From: Lachnospiraceae bacterium
GTDB taxonomy: Bacteria > Bacillota > Clostridia > Lachnospirales > Lachnospiraceae
NCBI GenBank assembly: GCA_017634455.1
Contig: JAGBNK010000011.1
Span: 1-33,311, forward strand
DNA: 33,311 bases
Direction: 5' to 3'
Shown one piece after another: positions 8,357-17,209 of the stretch. The notes beneath the pieces were generated by a model. That model saw only the letters and a program-made list of their open reading frames with translations. It had not been told where the DNA came from and did not search any database. The position numbers were made by a program, and so were the translations under genes. The first letter of the stretch is position 1. Every line of letters begins with the position of its first letter.

Positions 8357-9795
8357 CTGATTGCCTCCTTCATATCCCAGTATGTAGCCTCAGCTGCCAT
8401 ACCTTCAAACCTTATTGTCATATCATCATGATGTTTTGGATAGTATCTACTTGTAAATACGGTTTCACCATCATTGATATATATTTCCAACAAGGACTTA
8501 TCAAATAATATTCTAATATTTTCCAAAGCGCCTCCACTAGGAAGTTCAGACATATCTGCCTTTCTGACACCTCGTCCCGAACCTGTATTATTGTGAAATG
8601 TCAGCATGCACACTTTGGTATTTCGGTCATATGTCAATGACACATCCGAATTAATAGTAATAGAAACCGTCTCACTGGCTCCTATTTCTGTAATTAGAAG
8701 ATCCCAAGATTCAGAAGTGGTATGTATCACTCTGTCACTCTCAATCTCACATCTTCTCTCATTTATATGTAAACTTGCCAATTCTCTTATAGGATAACGA
8801 TATATATGCCCCTGCTTCATAGTCAGAACTCCCGGCACAGTCATAGAATGCTGCCAGCCTTCCGCCACGCTTGCATCATTATTGTATGGTGCATCAGGAA
8901 CTCCGGCCCAACCTATGAGTATGCGTCTGCCATCAGCCGCCTCGAATGACTGTGGAGCATAAAAATCAAAGCCCATATCCCACTCGGTGAAATATTTCAC
9001 CTGTAATAATTCATCCAACACTCTGTCAGGTGATTTAGTCTCATCAATGTTATTCTCGCTGCAATAATCCCCCAGCTGAGAGTCCTTCATAGTGAAATAA
9101 CCTGATTCATAAATATTCTGGAATTGCATTTCCTCATGATTCATTCCCTGAGGGCATGCAGCTATCACAATATTATCATTCAACAAGAAATAATCCGGGC
9201 ACTCCAACATGAAGCCCAACTTCTCATCTGCATAAACAGTTTGCTCTAACTTCCAATTCTTCTTGTCATTGGATTTATATAGAAGTAATGCAGGTTTAGA
9301 ATCTCTGGTTCTAGCCCCGAGAAGCATGAAATAATCTTCACCCTCTCGCCACACCTTGGGATCTCTCACATGACAGCTCATGTCTGAGGGATAATCTGCA
9401 TTTACCAGAATCACATCCTTGTCAGACATATTGGTCCCATCAACACTTTTAAGGGCGAGGACATTGTGTCCTCTACCCTCATTAATGTAATCATAATCAC
9501 CCGGGTGTTTTACATTACCTGTATAAAATATTTCCATAGTTCCATCATCTACATATGCACATCCGGAATAAGCTCCATCACAGTCATATTCCATGTCAGG
9601 ACTAATGGCGATTCCTACATATTTCCAATTCACCATATCTGGCGATTCATAATGTCCCCAATATTTGTCGCCACCTTCTGGCTGACCTGGAGAATATTGA
9701 AAGAATACATGATATTTACCATTGAAGTAGCATGAGCCATTAGGGTCATTTAACCAACCCTCCGGTGGCAGTATATGATATTTATGTCGATACAT
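8353..9795 (-). CDS. scrB: Sucrose-6-phosphate hydrolase (GH32)
   Basis: This 480-residue cytoplasmic beta-fructosidase has no signal peptide. It hydrolyses sucrose-6-phosphate to glucose-6-phosphate and fructose. GH32 catalytic residues are visible: nucleophile Asp17 in WLNDPNG, transition-state stabiliser Asp145 in RDP, and acid/base Glu198 in ECPD. A five-bladed propeller occupies about residues 1-330 and a C-terminal beta-sandwich the remainder. It overlaps scrK by four bases and lies 26 bases after scrA, so it is the middle gene of one operon. The neighbouring PTS supplies its phosphorylated substrate. Confidence 0.94.
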   Translation of the reverse strand: MYRHKYHILPPEGWLNDPNGSCYFNGKYHVFFQYSPGQPEGGDKYWGHYESPDMVNWKYVGIAISPDMEYDCDGAYSGCAYVDDGTMEIFYTGNVKHPGDYDYINEGRGHNVLALKSVDGTNMSDKDVILVNADYPSDMSCHVRDPKVWREGEDYFMLLGARTRDSKPALLLYKSNDKKNWKLEQTVYADEKLGFMLECPDYFLLNDNIVIAACPQGMNHEEMQFQNIYESGYFTMKDSQLGDYCSENNIDETKSPDRVLDELLQVKYFTEWDMGFDFYAPQSFEAADGRRILIGWAGVPDAPYNNDASVAEGWQHSMTVPGVLTMKQGHIYRYPIRELASLHINERRCEIESDRVIHTTSESWDLLITEIGASETVSITINSDVSLTYDRNTKVCMLTFHNNTGSGRGVRKADMSELPSGGALENIRILFDKSLLEIYINDGETVFTSRYYPKHHDDMTIRFEGMAAEATYWDMKEAIS

Positions 9796-9821
9796 TTCAA
9801 CACCTCTGTATTTTCATTCAA

Positions 9822-11699
9822 TTATAATTTCGCGAGATTGATAATAGTCTCTCCGATTTTATTACCCTGTGTAGATGTTACAATATCAATGAAATCATCT
9901 GGGTTTGTAACAATAATTGGTGTAATTGTCTCATATCCAGCGCGTCTCACTTCATCAATCTCCCAAGTGCTGATTAAGTCTCCAGCCTTGACCTTGTCAC
10001 CTTCTGCTACCTTACAATCGAAATATTTACCATCAAGCTCTACTGTGTTAAGTCCCATGTGAATCAGAATCTCAGCACCTGTCTCAGAAGTAATTCCAAT
10101 AGCATGCTTAGTAGGGAATACTGTAGATACAACACCGCTTACTGGTGCAAATAAATTACCATCTATAGGCTCAACTGCAACACCTACTCCAAGTACTCCT
10201 GATGCAAATGTGTCATCTGGAACCTGATTAAGAGGCTTCACCTCTCCATTCATCGGGTTGATAACTAGCTCCTCTTTCTTTACAGGCTCTGTGGCCTTAG
10301 TCTCTACAGGTTCTTCTGTCTCTTCGTCCTTATATAAAATCCAAGAAACAACGAATGAAACAACAAATGATACAACCATAACAAGTGTGTAAGCTAATAC
10401 AAACTTAGTAGTAATTAAGTAACCGAACAAACCTGTAATTCCGTATGCAGAAGCAAATACTCCTGAGATTGCTGCAACAAATCCACCTGCAGCACCACCG
10501 ATACATCCAGCCACGAATGGCTTCATAAATCTAATATTTACACCAAAGATTGCTGGCTCTGTAATTCCAAGGAATGCTGAGAGAGATGCTGGCATAGCCA
10601 TTGACTTAATCTTGGCATTCTTGGTCTTAACACCTACAGCCAAAGCTGCTGCACCCTGACCTACATTTGCTGCTGTAGCAATTGGCATCCATGTATTCAT
10701 TGGAGTAGCAAGGGAGCACATCTCTGCCTCAATCATGTTGTACATATGATGAAGACCAGCTACAACTGTCAACGCATACAAACCACCGATGAGGATTCCA
10801 CCTATACCGAATGGCAATCCAATAAGTGACTGTGCACCATTTACAACCCATTTCTCAACTACAGAGAATACAGGTCCAATAATTGTAAGTGTCAAATATC
10901 CTGTAACAAGAACTGATACAAGTGGAGTTACAAACAAATCAAGCATAGCAGGAACTATCTTGTGTAACTTCTTCTCCAACCAGCTCATCAAGAAGATTGC
11001 AATAATAACAGGAATTACATGTCCCTGATAACCAACCTGATCCACTGAGTAAGCGCCGAACCATACACTCCAAGAAGGAACCTTATCACCGGCCTCTACC
11101 ATAGAAGCTACGTTCCATGCATTAATCAGGCTTGGGTGAATCATAATAAATCCGATAACTGCTGCCAGGAATTCATTTCCGCCGAACTTCTTGGCTGCTG
11201 AAATAGCAATCAATATAGGAAGCATTGAGAGAGCTGCTCCAGCGAAGAGATTGATAATCTCATAAGCACTTGTCTCTGCAATTGCAGGATAAGCATTGGA
11301 CAGACCGCCCAACAAACCATTTAACAAACCGCTGGCAACGATGGCTGGAATAATTGGAACAAATATATCGCCAAGAGTCTTGATAGCTCTGAAGAAAATG
11401 TTCTGCTTGCTTGCAGCTGCTGCCTTTACATCTTCCTTGCTGCCGCCCTGAATTCCAGCAAGGTCAATAAATTCATCATAAACATGGTTTACAATTCCAG
11501 TTCCGAAAATAACCTGAAGCTGACCTGATGCCTCAAAGCATCCCTTCACTCCATCTACATTTTCAATCTTGGCCTTGTCTACCAATGTGTTGTCCGCAAT
11601 GACTAATCTAAGTCTGGTTGCACAATGTGCTGCAGATACAATGTTGGAGCTTCCGCCAATGTATTCCAGCACTTCTTTAGCTGATTTTCTGTAATCCAT
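9822..11699 (-). CDS. scrA: PTS sucrose-type transporter, EIIBCA
   Basis: This 625-residue phosphotransferase permease imports sucrose and phosphorylates it. The order is EIIB (about 1-85, phosphorylated Cys26 in AAHCATRLRL), EIIC membrane domain with about ten hydrophobic segments (about 105-455, signature GITEPAIFGVNIRF), a charged linker rich in Glu and Lys, and EIIA of the glucose class (about 490-620, phosphorylated His547 in LIHMGLNTVEL). Because EIIA is fused, no separate IIA protein is needed. Close relatives carry trehalose or beta-glucosides; the GH32 hydrolase and fructokinase next to it point to sucrose. The ribosome binding site AAGGAG precedes the ATG. Confidence 0.93.
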   Translation of the reverse strand: MDYRKSAKEVLEYIGGSSNIVSAAHCATRLRLVIADNTLVDKAKIENVDGVKGCFEASGQLQVIFGTGIVNHVYDEFIDLAGIQGGSKEDVKAAAASKQNIFFRAIKTLGDIFVPIIPAIVASGLLNGLLGGLSNAYPAIAETSAYEIINLFAGAALSMLPILIAISAAKKFGGNEFLAAVIGFIMIHPSLINAWNVASMVEAGDKVPSWSVWFGAYSVDQVGYQGHVIPVIIAIFLMSWLEKKLHKIVPAMLDLFVTPLVSVLVTGYLTLTIIGPVFSVVEKWVVNGAQSLIGLPFGIGGILIGGLYALTVVAGLHHMYNMIEAEMCSLATPMNTWMPIATAANVGQGAAALAVGVKTKNAKIKSMAMPASLSAFLGITEPAIFGVNIRFMKPFVAGCIGGAAGGFVAAISGVFASAYGITGLFGYLITTKFVLAYTLVMVVSFVVSFVVSWILYKDEETEEPVETKATEPVKKEELVINPMNGEVKPLNQVPDDTFASGVLGVGVAVEPIDGNLFAPVSGVVSTVFPTKHAIGITSETGAEILIHMGLNTVELDGKYFDCKVAEGDKVKAGDLISTWEIDEVRRAGYETITPIIVTNPDDFIDIVTSTQGNKIGETIINLAKL

Positions 11700-11730
11700 T
11701 TCTTTCTCCTTTTTCTATATTATAGAATCA

Positions 11731-11744
11731 TGGAACCGTTCACA
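11731..11744 (-). promoter_or_regulatory. Candidate ScrR operator O1 in the scrA leader
   Basis: On the minus strand TGTGAACGGTTCCA is a LacI-family-like site with a central CG. It shares 12 of 14 bases with the second copy at 11800-11813, 69 bp away. It lies in the transcribed leader, about 30 bases before the scrA start. Confidence 0.6.
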
Positions 11745-11799
11745 CATACTTATTATCTATTATTTCTAGCTAACTTCCAGAGAGTCATCTTCGTTCGTG

Positions 11800-11813
11800 T
11801 GGTATCGTTCACA
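11800..11813 (-). promoter_or_regulatory. Candidate ScrR operator O2 just downstream of the scrA -10 box
   Basis: On the minus strand TGTGAACGATACCA is the second copy of the motif. It would cover about +6 to +19 of the scrA transcript, a position that blocks promoter clearance. Both copies are two mismatches from a catabolite-response element, so CcpA binding is an alternative. Confidence 0.6.
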
Positions 11814-11825
11814 TATTATGTATTT

Positions 11826-11854
11826 ATTATATATATCAAAAATGATTCCGTAAA
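11826..11854 (-). promoter_or_regulatory. scrA promoter
   Basis: TTTACG (11849-11854) and a perfect TATAAT (11826-11831) are 17 bases apart on the minus strand. The rest of the roughly 340-base scrA-scrR gap holds the two operators and a run with three TATAAT words at 12002-12025 that probably includes the scrR -10 box. I see no supported gene in it. Confidence 0.65.
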
Positions 11855-12040
11855 TTGGACAGATATACCAAAAAACACATGCCCTTTTGTTAATATCAAC
11901 CAAAGTAACTGCATTTAAGCCATTTTCCATAGCAGCAAAAGCCTCCTTCATACAATTAATTCCACCAGATTATCTGTGACAAATGCATGTGAATGATTCC
12001 ATATAATTATAATTTAATATATAATGGTGAACAGGAGGAA

Positions 12041-13087
12041 ATGGAATACTTAGTTGTATTTCATAGTAAATATATGACTATTAACGAAATTGCAAAGTTA
12101 GCAGGTGTTTCAAGAACAACTGTATCAAGATATCTAAACGGCGGATATGTCAGTGCTGACAAGAAAGCCATTATCAAGAAAGTAATTGATGAGACAGGAT
12201 ATACTCCATCGGCATCAGCACAGAATTTAAGAACCAAGAAAACCAATTATGTAGGAGTTATAATTCCCAAGATTAATTCTGATTCCATAAGCCGTATGGT
12301 TAGTGGCATCAGTGCTGTTCTATCAGCCAACGGATATCAGATGCTTCTGGCCTGCACAGAGAACCATGAGACTGAAGAGGTGAAATATCTCAATCTGTTT
12401 CGTGAGAATCATGTGGATGGAATCATATTAATCGGAACAATATTTACCCAGGCTCACAAGAAAGCTCTGGAAGCTCTTATGGTACCTGTAATAATTCTGG
12501 GACAAAATATAGACGGATACTCATGTATCTATTCTGATGATTACAATGCAGCTCACACTCTGGGGCAGGAAATTGTAAAAGAAGGTAATAACTTCGCCAT
12601 GATTACTGTAACTCAGAAGGATATTGCTGTTGGATATAATCGTCGACAGGGTTTCATAGATGCTATAGAAGAAGCAGGTAAGCATATTGCAGAAAATGCT
12701 ATATTTGAAGGAAACTTCACCATGGATGCCGGTTATAACCTAACGAGTCAGATACTTCAGGCACATCCCGGCACTGATACATTGATTTGCGCCACAGATA
12801 CTATTGCTGCAGGAGCCATTCGCAAGCTCCATGAAATGGGCAAAGAGATTCCTCGTGACATACAGGTAACCGGTTTTGGGGATTCCTCACTGGCTCTGGC
12901 CACCACTCCTGTACTCACCACTGTTCACTTCTATTATGAGGAAGCCGGGCAAAATGCAGCCCAGATGCTACTGGAAGAAATGAGAATTTCAACCAATAGC
13001 AAAGAAAAAGGTGCGATAGATTCTTCCGCACTACGCAAAAAGCTACAATTAGATTTTGAAGTCAGAATCAATGATTCCACAAGATAG
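12041..13087 (+). CDS. scrR: LacI-family sucrose operon repressor
   Basis: This transcription regulator has 348 residues from the chosen start. The N-terminal LacI helix-turn-helix reads TINEIAKLAGVSRTTVSRYL, followed by a hinge helix and a periplasmic-binding-protein-like sugar sensor with NYVGVIIP, DGIILIGT, FGDSSLA and the C-terminal TTVHF. It is divergent from scrA, and two similar operator-like sites lie in the shared region, so repression of scrABK relieved by a sugar or sugar phosphate is likely. The start at 12041 has AGGAGG immediately before it, with an unusually short 2-base spacing. The alternative at 12074 fits the family N-terminus better but has no ribosome binding site. The upstream ATG at 11993 lies within the promoter region. 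Confidence 0.88.
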   Translation: MEYLVVFHSKYMTINEIAKLAGVSRTTVSRYLNGGYVSADKKAIIKKVIDETGYTPSASAQNLRTKKTNYVGVIIPKINSDSISRMVSGISAVLSANGYQMLLACTENHETEEVKYLNLFRENHVDGIILIGTIFTQAHKKALEALMVPVIILGQNIDGYSCIYSDDYNAAHTLGQEIVKEGNNFAMITVTQKDIAVGYNRRQGFIDAIEEAGKHIAENAIFEGNFTMDAGYNLTSQILQAHPGTDTLICATDTIAAGAIRKLHEMGKEIPRDIQVTGFGDSSLALATTPVLTTVHFYYEEAGQNAAQMLLEEMRISTNSKEKGAIDSSALRKKLQLDFEVRINDSTR

Positions 13088-13097
13088 GCAAAAAATT

Positions 13098-14282
13098 TTA
13101 TAAAACGCACTTCTGTGTTTCATAAAGTTCTATTCCACGCTTCAGCCTATCCATACCATCCATTACATTTGCACTGGTGGTAGCAATATTGATACGCAGG
13201 AAATGTTCTCCATTTCCACCATATACTTCACCAGCACTTACCCACAGCCCGGTTTCTTTTCTTATAAATCGGGCCAGGTCGCTGGCTCTATCTGATACCT
13301 GGGATATATCCACCCACAGCAGATAGGTGGCATCCTCAGAAATCAGATGAAGTTTTGGCAAATGTGTCTCTATATACTCAGTCACAATCTGCTTATTCTT
13401 GTAAATATATTCTCTTACTTCAGTAAGCCAATCCCAACCATATTCAAAGGCTGCCATTGCCACTTCATATGCGAATGCGTTGCCCTCTGCAACCTCATCA
13501 GTATTCAATCCGCGCCAAACTCTCTGATGTAATTTCTTGTTTTCTACATACACTGCTGCCGATTGAATTCCCGCCAAGTTAAAGGTCTTGCTTGGTGCCA
13601 TACAGGTAATAGAATTATCCCTCGCCTTGTCTGATACACTGGCAAATGGTACATATTCCCTGCCTGGGTCTACAAGTTCACAGTGAAGTTCATCTGAAAT
13701 AACAACCACATCATTGTTATAAGCCAGTTCCGCAATCCTGTAGAGAGTCTTCTCATCCCAAATATGTCCAATTGGATTGTGTGGATTGCATAATATCATA
13801 AGTGAAGTCTGCGGATCTGCCATTTTCTCTTCTAAGTCCACAAAGTTCACCTGATATTCTCCATCTATATATTCCATCTTGCTCTCTAATACTTTTCTAC
13901 CATTATTTAAAATGGAATTATAGAAAATATTATATACAGGAGTCATAATCAATACATTTTCCGCAACATTTGTCAGAGATCTAACCATACTTGATATAGC
14001 AGGAATTGCTCCAGTGGAAAATATTATATTATCTGGATTCATAATGAAGTTATGGTGTTCTCTCCACCATTTAACATAAGAATCCGCCCAGCCCTCAGGC
14101 TCAATTGCATAGCCAAATGTGCCGTGGGCAGCTCTTCTTTTTATAACTTCCTGCACTTGGGGAACAGTTTCAAAATCCATATCTGCCACCCACATAGGAA
14201 GTTCGTTTTCCTTACAATCCCATTTAAGAGAATCTACTAATTTCTCTCTTCTGTTTACTGCTTTGTCAAAATCAAATGCCAT
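13098..14282 (-). CDS. patB: PatB/MalY-type C-S beta-lyase
   Basis: This fold-I PLP enzyme of 394 residues belongs to the MalY/PatB branch of aminotransferase class I/II, whose members cleave cystathionine or cysteine conjugates to thiol, pyruvate and ammonia. Visible are the N-terminal MWVADMDFETVP block, NPHNPIG, Asp197 in ISDELHCEL and the PLP lysine Lys232 in APSKTFNLAG. The ribosome binding site is AGGTGG. It lies 95 bases after the DUF3737 gene on the same strand with no terminator between, and its 3' end is 10 bases from the convergent scrR. An exact substrate cannot be read from sequence. Production of homocysteine from cystathionine is the usual role. Confidence 0.9.
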   Translation of the reverse strand: MAFDFDKAVNRREKLVDSLKWDCKENELPMWVADMDFETVPQVQEVIKRRAAHGTFGYAIEPEGWADSYVKWWREHHNFIMNPDNIIFSTGAIPAISSMVRSLTNVAENVLIMTPVYNIFYNSILNNGRKVLESKMEYIDGEYQVNFVDLEEKMADPQTSLMILCNPHNPIGHIWDEKTLYRIAELAYNNDVVVISDELHCELVDPGREYVPFASVSDKARDNSITCMAPSKTFNLAGIQSAAVYVENKKLHQRVWRGLNTDEVAEGNAFAYEVAMAAFEYGWDWLTEVREYIYKNKQIVTEYIETHLPKLHLISEDATYLLWVDISQVSDRASDLARFIRKETGLWVSAGEVYGGNGEHFLRINIATTSANVMDGMDRLKRGIELYETQKCVL

Positions 14283-14377
14283 AATTCCACCTTTTTAATC
14301 ACATTCACAAAATAATCGCAATCACATATTCAAACAATTCCAAAGAATTTGCATCAATCTATTTATAACTATTGTAC

Positions 14378-15268
14378 CTAATGATGATATTCTTCCTCAG
14401 AGAAATCTGCAAAGTCAATTGTTCTATGCACATTATCACAATAAATTTTAGTTTTCTCCGGATCAACCTCATCCTTTACAATCATAAGAGTACCAATCTC
14501 GTCAGCTTTGATAGTACCGCTCTTAGGATTTAATACTGAATCCACCTTGCCTACAATCTCTGCATCCACACTGGAATATTCGAATGCAAGAACTGTATCT
14601 TCTAATTTACAATTAACAAGTTTCAGATTCTCTATGTAACATAATCCCTGTAATGATTTGATGGTACAATTTACCAGGGTCAGATTCTTGGCATTCCATC
14701 CTAAGTATTCTCCTTCAATATATGAATCGTAGACACATACATTTTCTGTATTCCAGAACGCATCCTTCATATAGAGTTTAGAATCATGAACCTCTACATT
14801 TTTTGCTCCATCGAATCCATAATTACCGTGAATGGTCACATTATTTAACACTAGATTCTCGCTACCCATAGCGATGTAATCGCCCTTTATCTGCACATTA
14901 GTCATCTGTACATCCTGACAATTCCACAGTGTCTCCTGAGCATCCTTGAAATCCACATTGGTTAATTTCACGCCCTTACATCGACGGAAATTCTTTGGTC
15001 CAATTACAAGTGTATCCTCCACCGAAATATTGTCTGTATACCATATTCCAGCTCTACCCATTTCATTTATAATAGAATCTTTCATTTTAATATTCTTGCT
15101 GTACCATAATGGGTATTTCCATTTAAAATCACAGTCATATATTTCTATATTATTAGCTTCCTTAAGAGGAGATTCTCCATCTTCAAAAGTGCAGTTTTTT
15201 ACCACTACATCCTCTGCCTTAAACAGCGCTCTCTCCCCTGTGAAAACTTCTTCTATATATTCAGTCAT
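14378..15268 (-). CDS. DUF3737 beta-helix protein
   Basis: This 296-residue protein is built of repeated short strands of the form NxxVxNCxI, for example VVVKNCTF, IEIYDCDF, LVLNNVTI and LTLVNCTI. That pattern predicts a right-handed parallel beta-helix, and I recognise it as the DUF3737 family. There is no signal peptide or membrane segment, so it is probably cytoplasmic. Tyr and Trp recur at the turns (WKYPLWYSK, GIWYTDN, LWNCQD, AFWNTEN, LGWNAKN). It precedes patB on the same strand, a pairing I recall from other Firmicutes. Its biochemical function is unknown to me. The start has GGAGG 7 bases upstream. Confidence 0.82.
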   Translation of the reverse strand: MTEYIEEVFTGERALFKAEDVVVKNCTFEDGESPLKEANNIEIYDCDFKWKYPLWYSKNIKMKDSIINEMGRAGIWYTDNISVEDTLVIGPKNFRRCKGVKLTNVDFKDAQETLWNCQDVQMTNVQIKGDYIAMGSENLVLNNVTIHGNYGFDGAKNVEVHDSKLYMKDAFWNTENVCVYDSYIEGEYLGWNAKNLTLVNCTIKSLQGLCYIENLKLVNCKLEDTVLAFEYSSVDAEIVGKVDSVLNPKSGTIKADEIGTLMIVKDEVDPEKTKIYCDNVHRTIDFADFSEEEYHH

Positions 15269-15420
15269 ATCATTTCCTCCATAATCTCATATATATTCTA
15301 TTATACACAAAGTATACAAATTTAAATTTAACGCAATTTAATTTCACACAATACTATAACATCTATCCTAGAGATTTACAACCACTTATTATGTTTTCAT
15401 TAATTATTACATTACAAAAA

Positions 15421-15455
15421 AATAGAGTGAATGCATATAATACACTCACTCTATT
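15421..15455 (-). terminator. Terminator downstream of the serine acetyltransferase gene
   Basis: A 10-bp stem (AATAGAGTGA/TCACTCTATT) with a 15-base loop is followed on the minus strand by a T run (A run at 15416-15422 on the plus strand). It separates cysE from the DUF3737-patB pair. Confidence 0.82.
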
Positions 15456-15464
15456 AACATATTC

Positions 15465-16457
15465 CTAAATCACATAAAACCAGGTATCATCCTGCCCGTT
15501 GTTATTGTCAGCTGGTTCTTCAAAACCTCTATCTCCTGAAGTCTTCATAACCAACTCCTGATTCTTGATAGTTACTCTGGCATTTGCTGGAATTGACTTT
15601 GTAATAAATGCATTTGATCCAATAACTGAACCGTGGCCAATGACAGTCTCACCGCCAAGAATTGATGCTCCAGAGTAAATAGTCACATTATCCTCAATAG
15701 TAGGATGTCGTTTAATGCCGCGAAGACTCTGCCCGCCACTTGTAGATAAAGCACCAATTGTAACACCCTGATATATTTTCACATGCTCACCAATAATGGT
15801 AGTAGAACCAACTACAATTCCTGTACCATGATCGATAAAGAAATATTTGCCAATTGTAGCTGCAGGATGTATATCAATTCCTGTAATACTATGTGCATAC
15901 TCAGTCATCATTCGCGGAATAAGAGGCACATTTAACAGATATAATTCATGAGCTATACGATTAATAGTTGTAGCAAGAAGTCCCGGATAACTCAATATAA
16001 TCTCATCCTTGTTCAAAGCTGCAGGATCCCCCTGTAAAGTAGCCTCCAAATCAGTATCCAGATATTCTCGAATCTTTGGAATCTGCTGGCAGAATTTAAT
16101 TGAGATACACAATGCCTGCTCATCCAAATCCGCCTCATCTGTTACACAGCCGCAGTCTCTCTGCTCATTTTCATTCTGATATTGCAGAACCAGGGCTATC
16201 TGCTTACTGAGATTATATATCACATCCTCAATCCACACATTTAAATTACTATCCATATTATAGCTTTTAAAAAGCTTATCTCGATAATAACCCGGATATA
16301 TAATTCTAATCATTTTATTTACAATGGAAGTAACAGCTTCCTTATCAGGTTGATGAAAGACACTCATCTTGTCAATGTCTCGCCCCTGATTATAATCCTG
16401 TAAAATACCATCCACTACATCTTTTATTCTATCTGCATCGCCTGTATTTACTGTCAT
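15465..16457 (-). CDS. cysE: Serine O-acetyltransferase
   Basis: This 330-residue enzyme acetylates L-serine with acetyl-CoA to make O-acetylserine, the precursor of cysteine. A helical N-terminal region (about 1-175) precedes a left-handed beta-helix of hexapeptide repeats. The active-site blocks are SITGIDIHPAATIG, FIDHGTGIVVGSTTIIG and KIYQGVTIGA. The start at 16457 is chosen because AAGGAG precedes it; the reading frame is open 20 codons further upstream without a ribosome binding site. The C-terminal tail after the helix (about 290-330) is acidic and Asn-rich and probably disordered. In Lachnospiraceae this longer form is often called EpsC. It has its own promoter. Confidence 0.92.
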   Translation of the reverse strand: MTVNTGDADRIKDVVDGILQDYNQGRDIDKMSVFHQPDKEAVTSIVNKMIRIIYPGYYRDKLFKSYNMDSNLNVWIEDVIYNLSKQIALVLQYQNENEQRDCGCVTDEADLDEQALCISIKFCQQIPKIREYLDTDLEATLQGDPAALNKDEIILSYPGLLATTINRIAHELYLLNVPLIPRMMTEYAHSITGIDIHPAATIGKYFFIDHGTGIVVGSTTIIGEHVKIYQGVTIGALSTSGGQSLRGIKRHPTIEDNVTIYSGASILGGETVIGHGSVIGSNAFITKSIPANARVTIKNQELVMKTSGDRGFEEPADNNNGQDDTWFYVI

Positions 16458-16488
16458 AAACTCTTCTCCTTGGGTAAATATATGCCCT

Positions 16489-16517
16489 ATTATAGTGAAA
16501 AACCATCCAATAGGCAA
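16489..16517 (-). promoter_or_regulatory. cysE promoter
   Basis: TTGCCT (16512-16517) and a perfect TATAAT (16489-16494) are spaced by 17 bases on the minus strand. The -35 box overlaps one arm of a short hairpin (16509-16534) that may end the nrdG transcript. Confidence 0.65.
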
Positions 16518-16534
16518 ATAAATCTCCGCCTATT
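16509..16534 (-). terminator. Possible weak terminator after nrdG
   Basis: A 7-bp stem (AATAGGC/GCCTATT) with a 12-base loop. The nearest T run starts several bases after the stem, so termination would be inefficient and some readthrough into cysE is possible. Confidence 0.4.
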
Positions 16535-16553
16535 TTCAAAGCTCAAATTGTCA

Positions 16554-17078
16554 TTACATTTCCATAAGAACAATCTCATGCTGTTCTAAAGTAGCCTGCA
16601 CATCTATCAACCTCTGATTGGCTGAACCTCTGAAAAGCAAAGTGATATCCTTCTCATCCTCATGAAATTCTCCATCTACCAACACATCAATATTTCTTAA
16701 AATATCCATAGTATCTGGAGTATGACATGATTTATTATTCTCATCTGTCAATTCCTCCCAGGTATATCCAGAATATACCCAAGTCTTAGATTCTGGCACT
16801 TCTTTGCGCACCCGTTGAACCAGCTTCCTAATATAAGGCTGGTTTTCAGGCTCCATAGGTTCTCCACCCAATATGGATATGCCATCTATATAAGATTCCT
16901 TAATAGATTCTACCAACTCATTTTCCACTTCATCAGTATATACATGCCCATAATCAAAATTCCAGGTTTCCGGATTGAAGCATCCTTTACAATGATGACG
17001 ACACCCTGATACGAAGAAGCTGGTGCGGCATCCAGGACCATTTGCCACATCCGCATAATATATTTGACCGAAGTTCAT
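16554..17078 (-). CDS. nrdG: Anaerobic ribonucleotide reductase activating protein
   Basis: This radical-SAM activase of 174 residues creates the glycyl radical on NrdD. The 4Fe-4S ligands form the CX3CX2C motif in CRHHCKGC near residue 26. They are preceded by GPGCRTSFFVSG and followed by the SAM-contacting ISILGGEP. The start at 17078 is supported by GGAGG with a 7-base gap; the frame stays open 19 codons further upstream, but those codons are derived from a short direct repeat and are unlikely to be translated. It lies downstream of nrdD but is separated from it by a strong terminator, so it likely has its own promoter or depends on readthrough. Confidence 0.95.
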   Translation of the reverse strand: MNFGQIYYADVANGPGCRTSFFVSGCRHHCKGCFNPETWNFDYGHVYTDEVENELVESIKESYIDGISILGGEPMEPENQPYIRKLVQRVRKEVPESKTWVYSGYTWEELTDENNKSCHTPDTMDILRNIDVLVDGEFHEDEKDITLLFRGSANQRLIDVQATLEQHEIVLMEM

Positions 17079-17097
17079 AATAATTCCTCCATTCTGT

Positions 17098-17140
17098 AGC
17101 CATCTAATATATAGCCACCTAATCAATGCAGCCATCTAAT
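17098..17140. repeat. Three direct copies of an 11-base repeat upstream of nrdG
   Basis: AGCCATCTAAT occurs at 17098-17108 and 17130-17140, with a one-mismatch copy AGCCACCTAAT at 17113-17123. The array ends about 20 bases before the nrdG start and lies between the nrdD terminator and the nrdG ribosome binding site. It does not resemble an NrdR box. Confidence 0.75.
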
Positions 17141-17160
17141 AAATGGACCCTAATATAGGT

Positions 17161-17188
17161 AAAAAAGCCGGCTCAAGTGGAACCGGCT
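17161..17188 (-). terminator. Terminator downstream of nrdD
   Basis: A 9-bp GC-rich stem (AGCCGGTTC paired with GAGCCGGCT, one G-T pair) with a 5-base loop is followed by six T bases on the minus strand. It separates nrdD from nrdG. Confidence 0.88.
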
Positions 17189-17209
17189 CTAAAGTCTATA
17201 TTTATAATA

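Noticed and set aside
11730-11951. Short frames of 61-62 codons on both strands between scrA and scrR
   Set aside because: They overlap the scrA promoter and operators and have no ribosome binding site or recognisable product.
13101-13122. Small hairpin AAACGCA/TGTGTTT between scrR and patB as a terminator
   Set aside because: It lies inside the last codons of patB, contains a G-T pair and has no proper T run on either strand.
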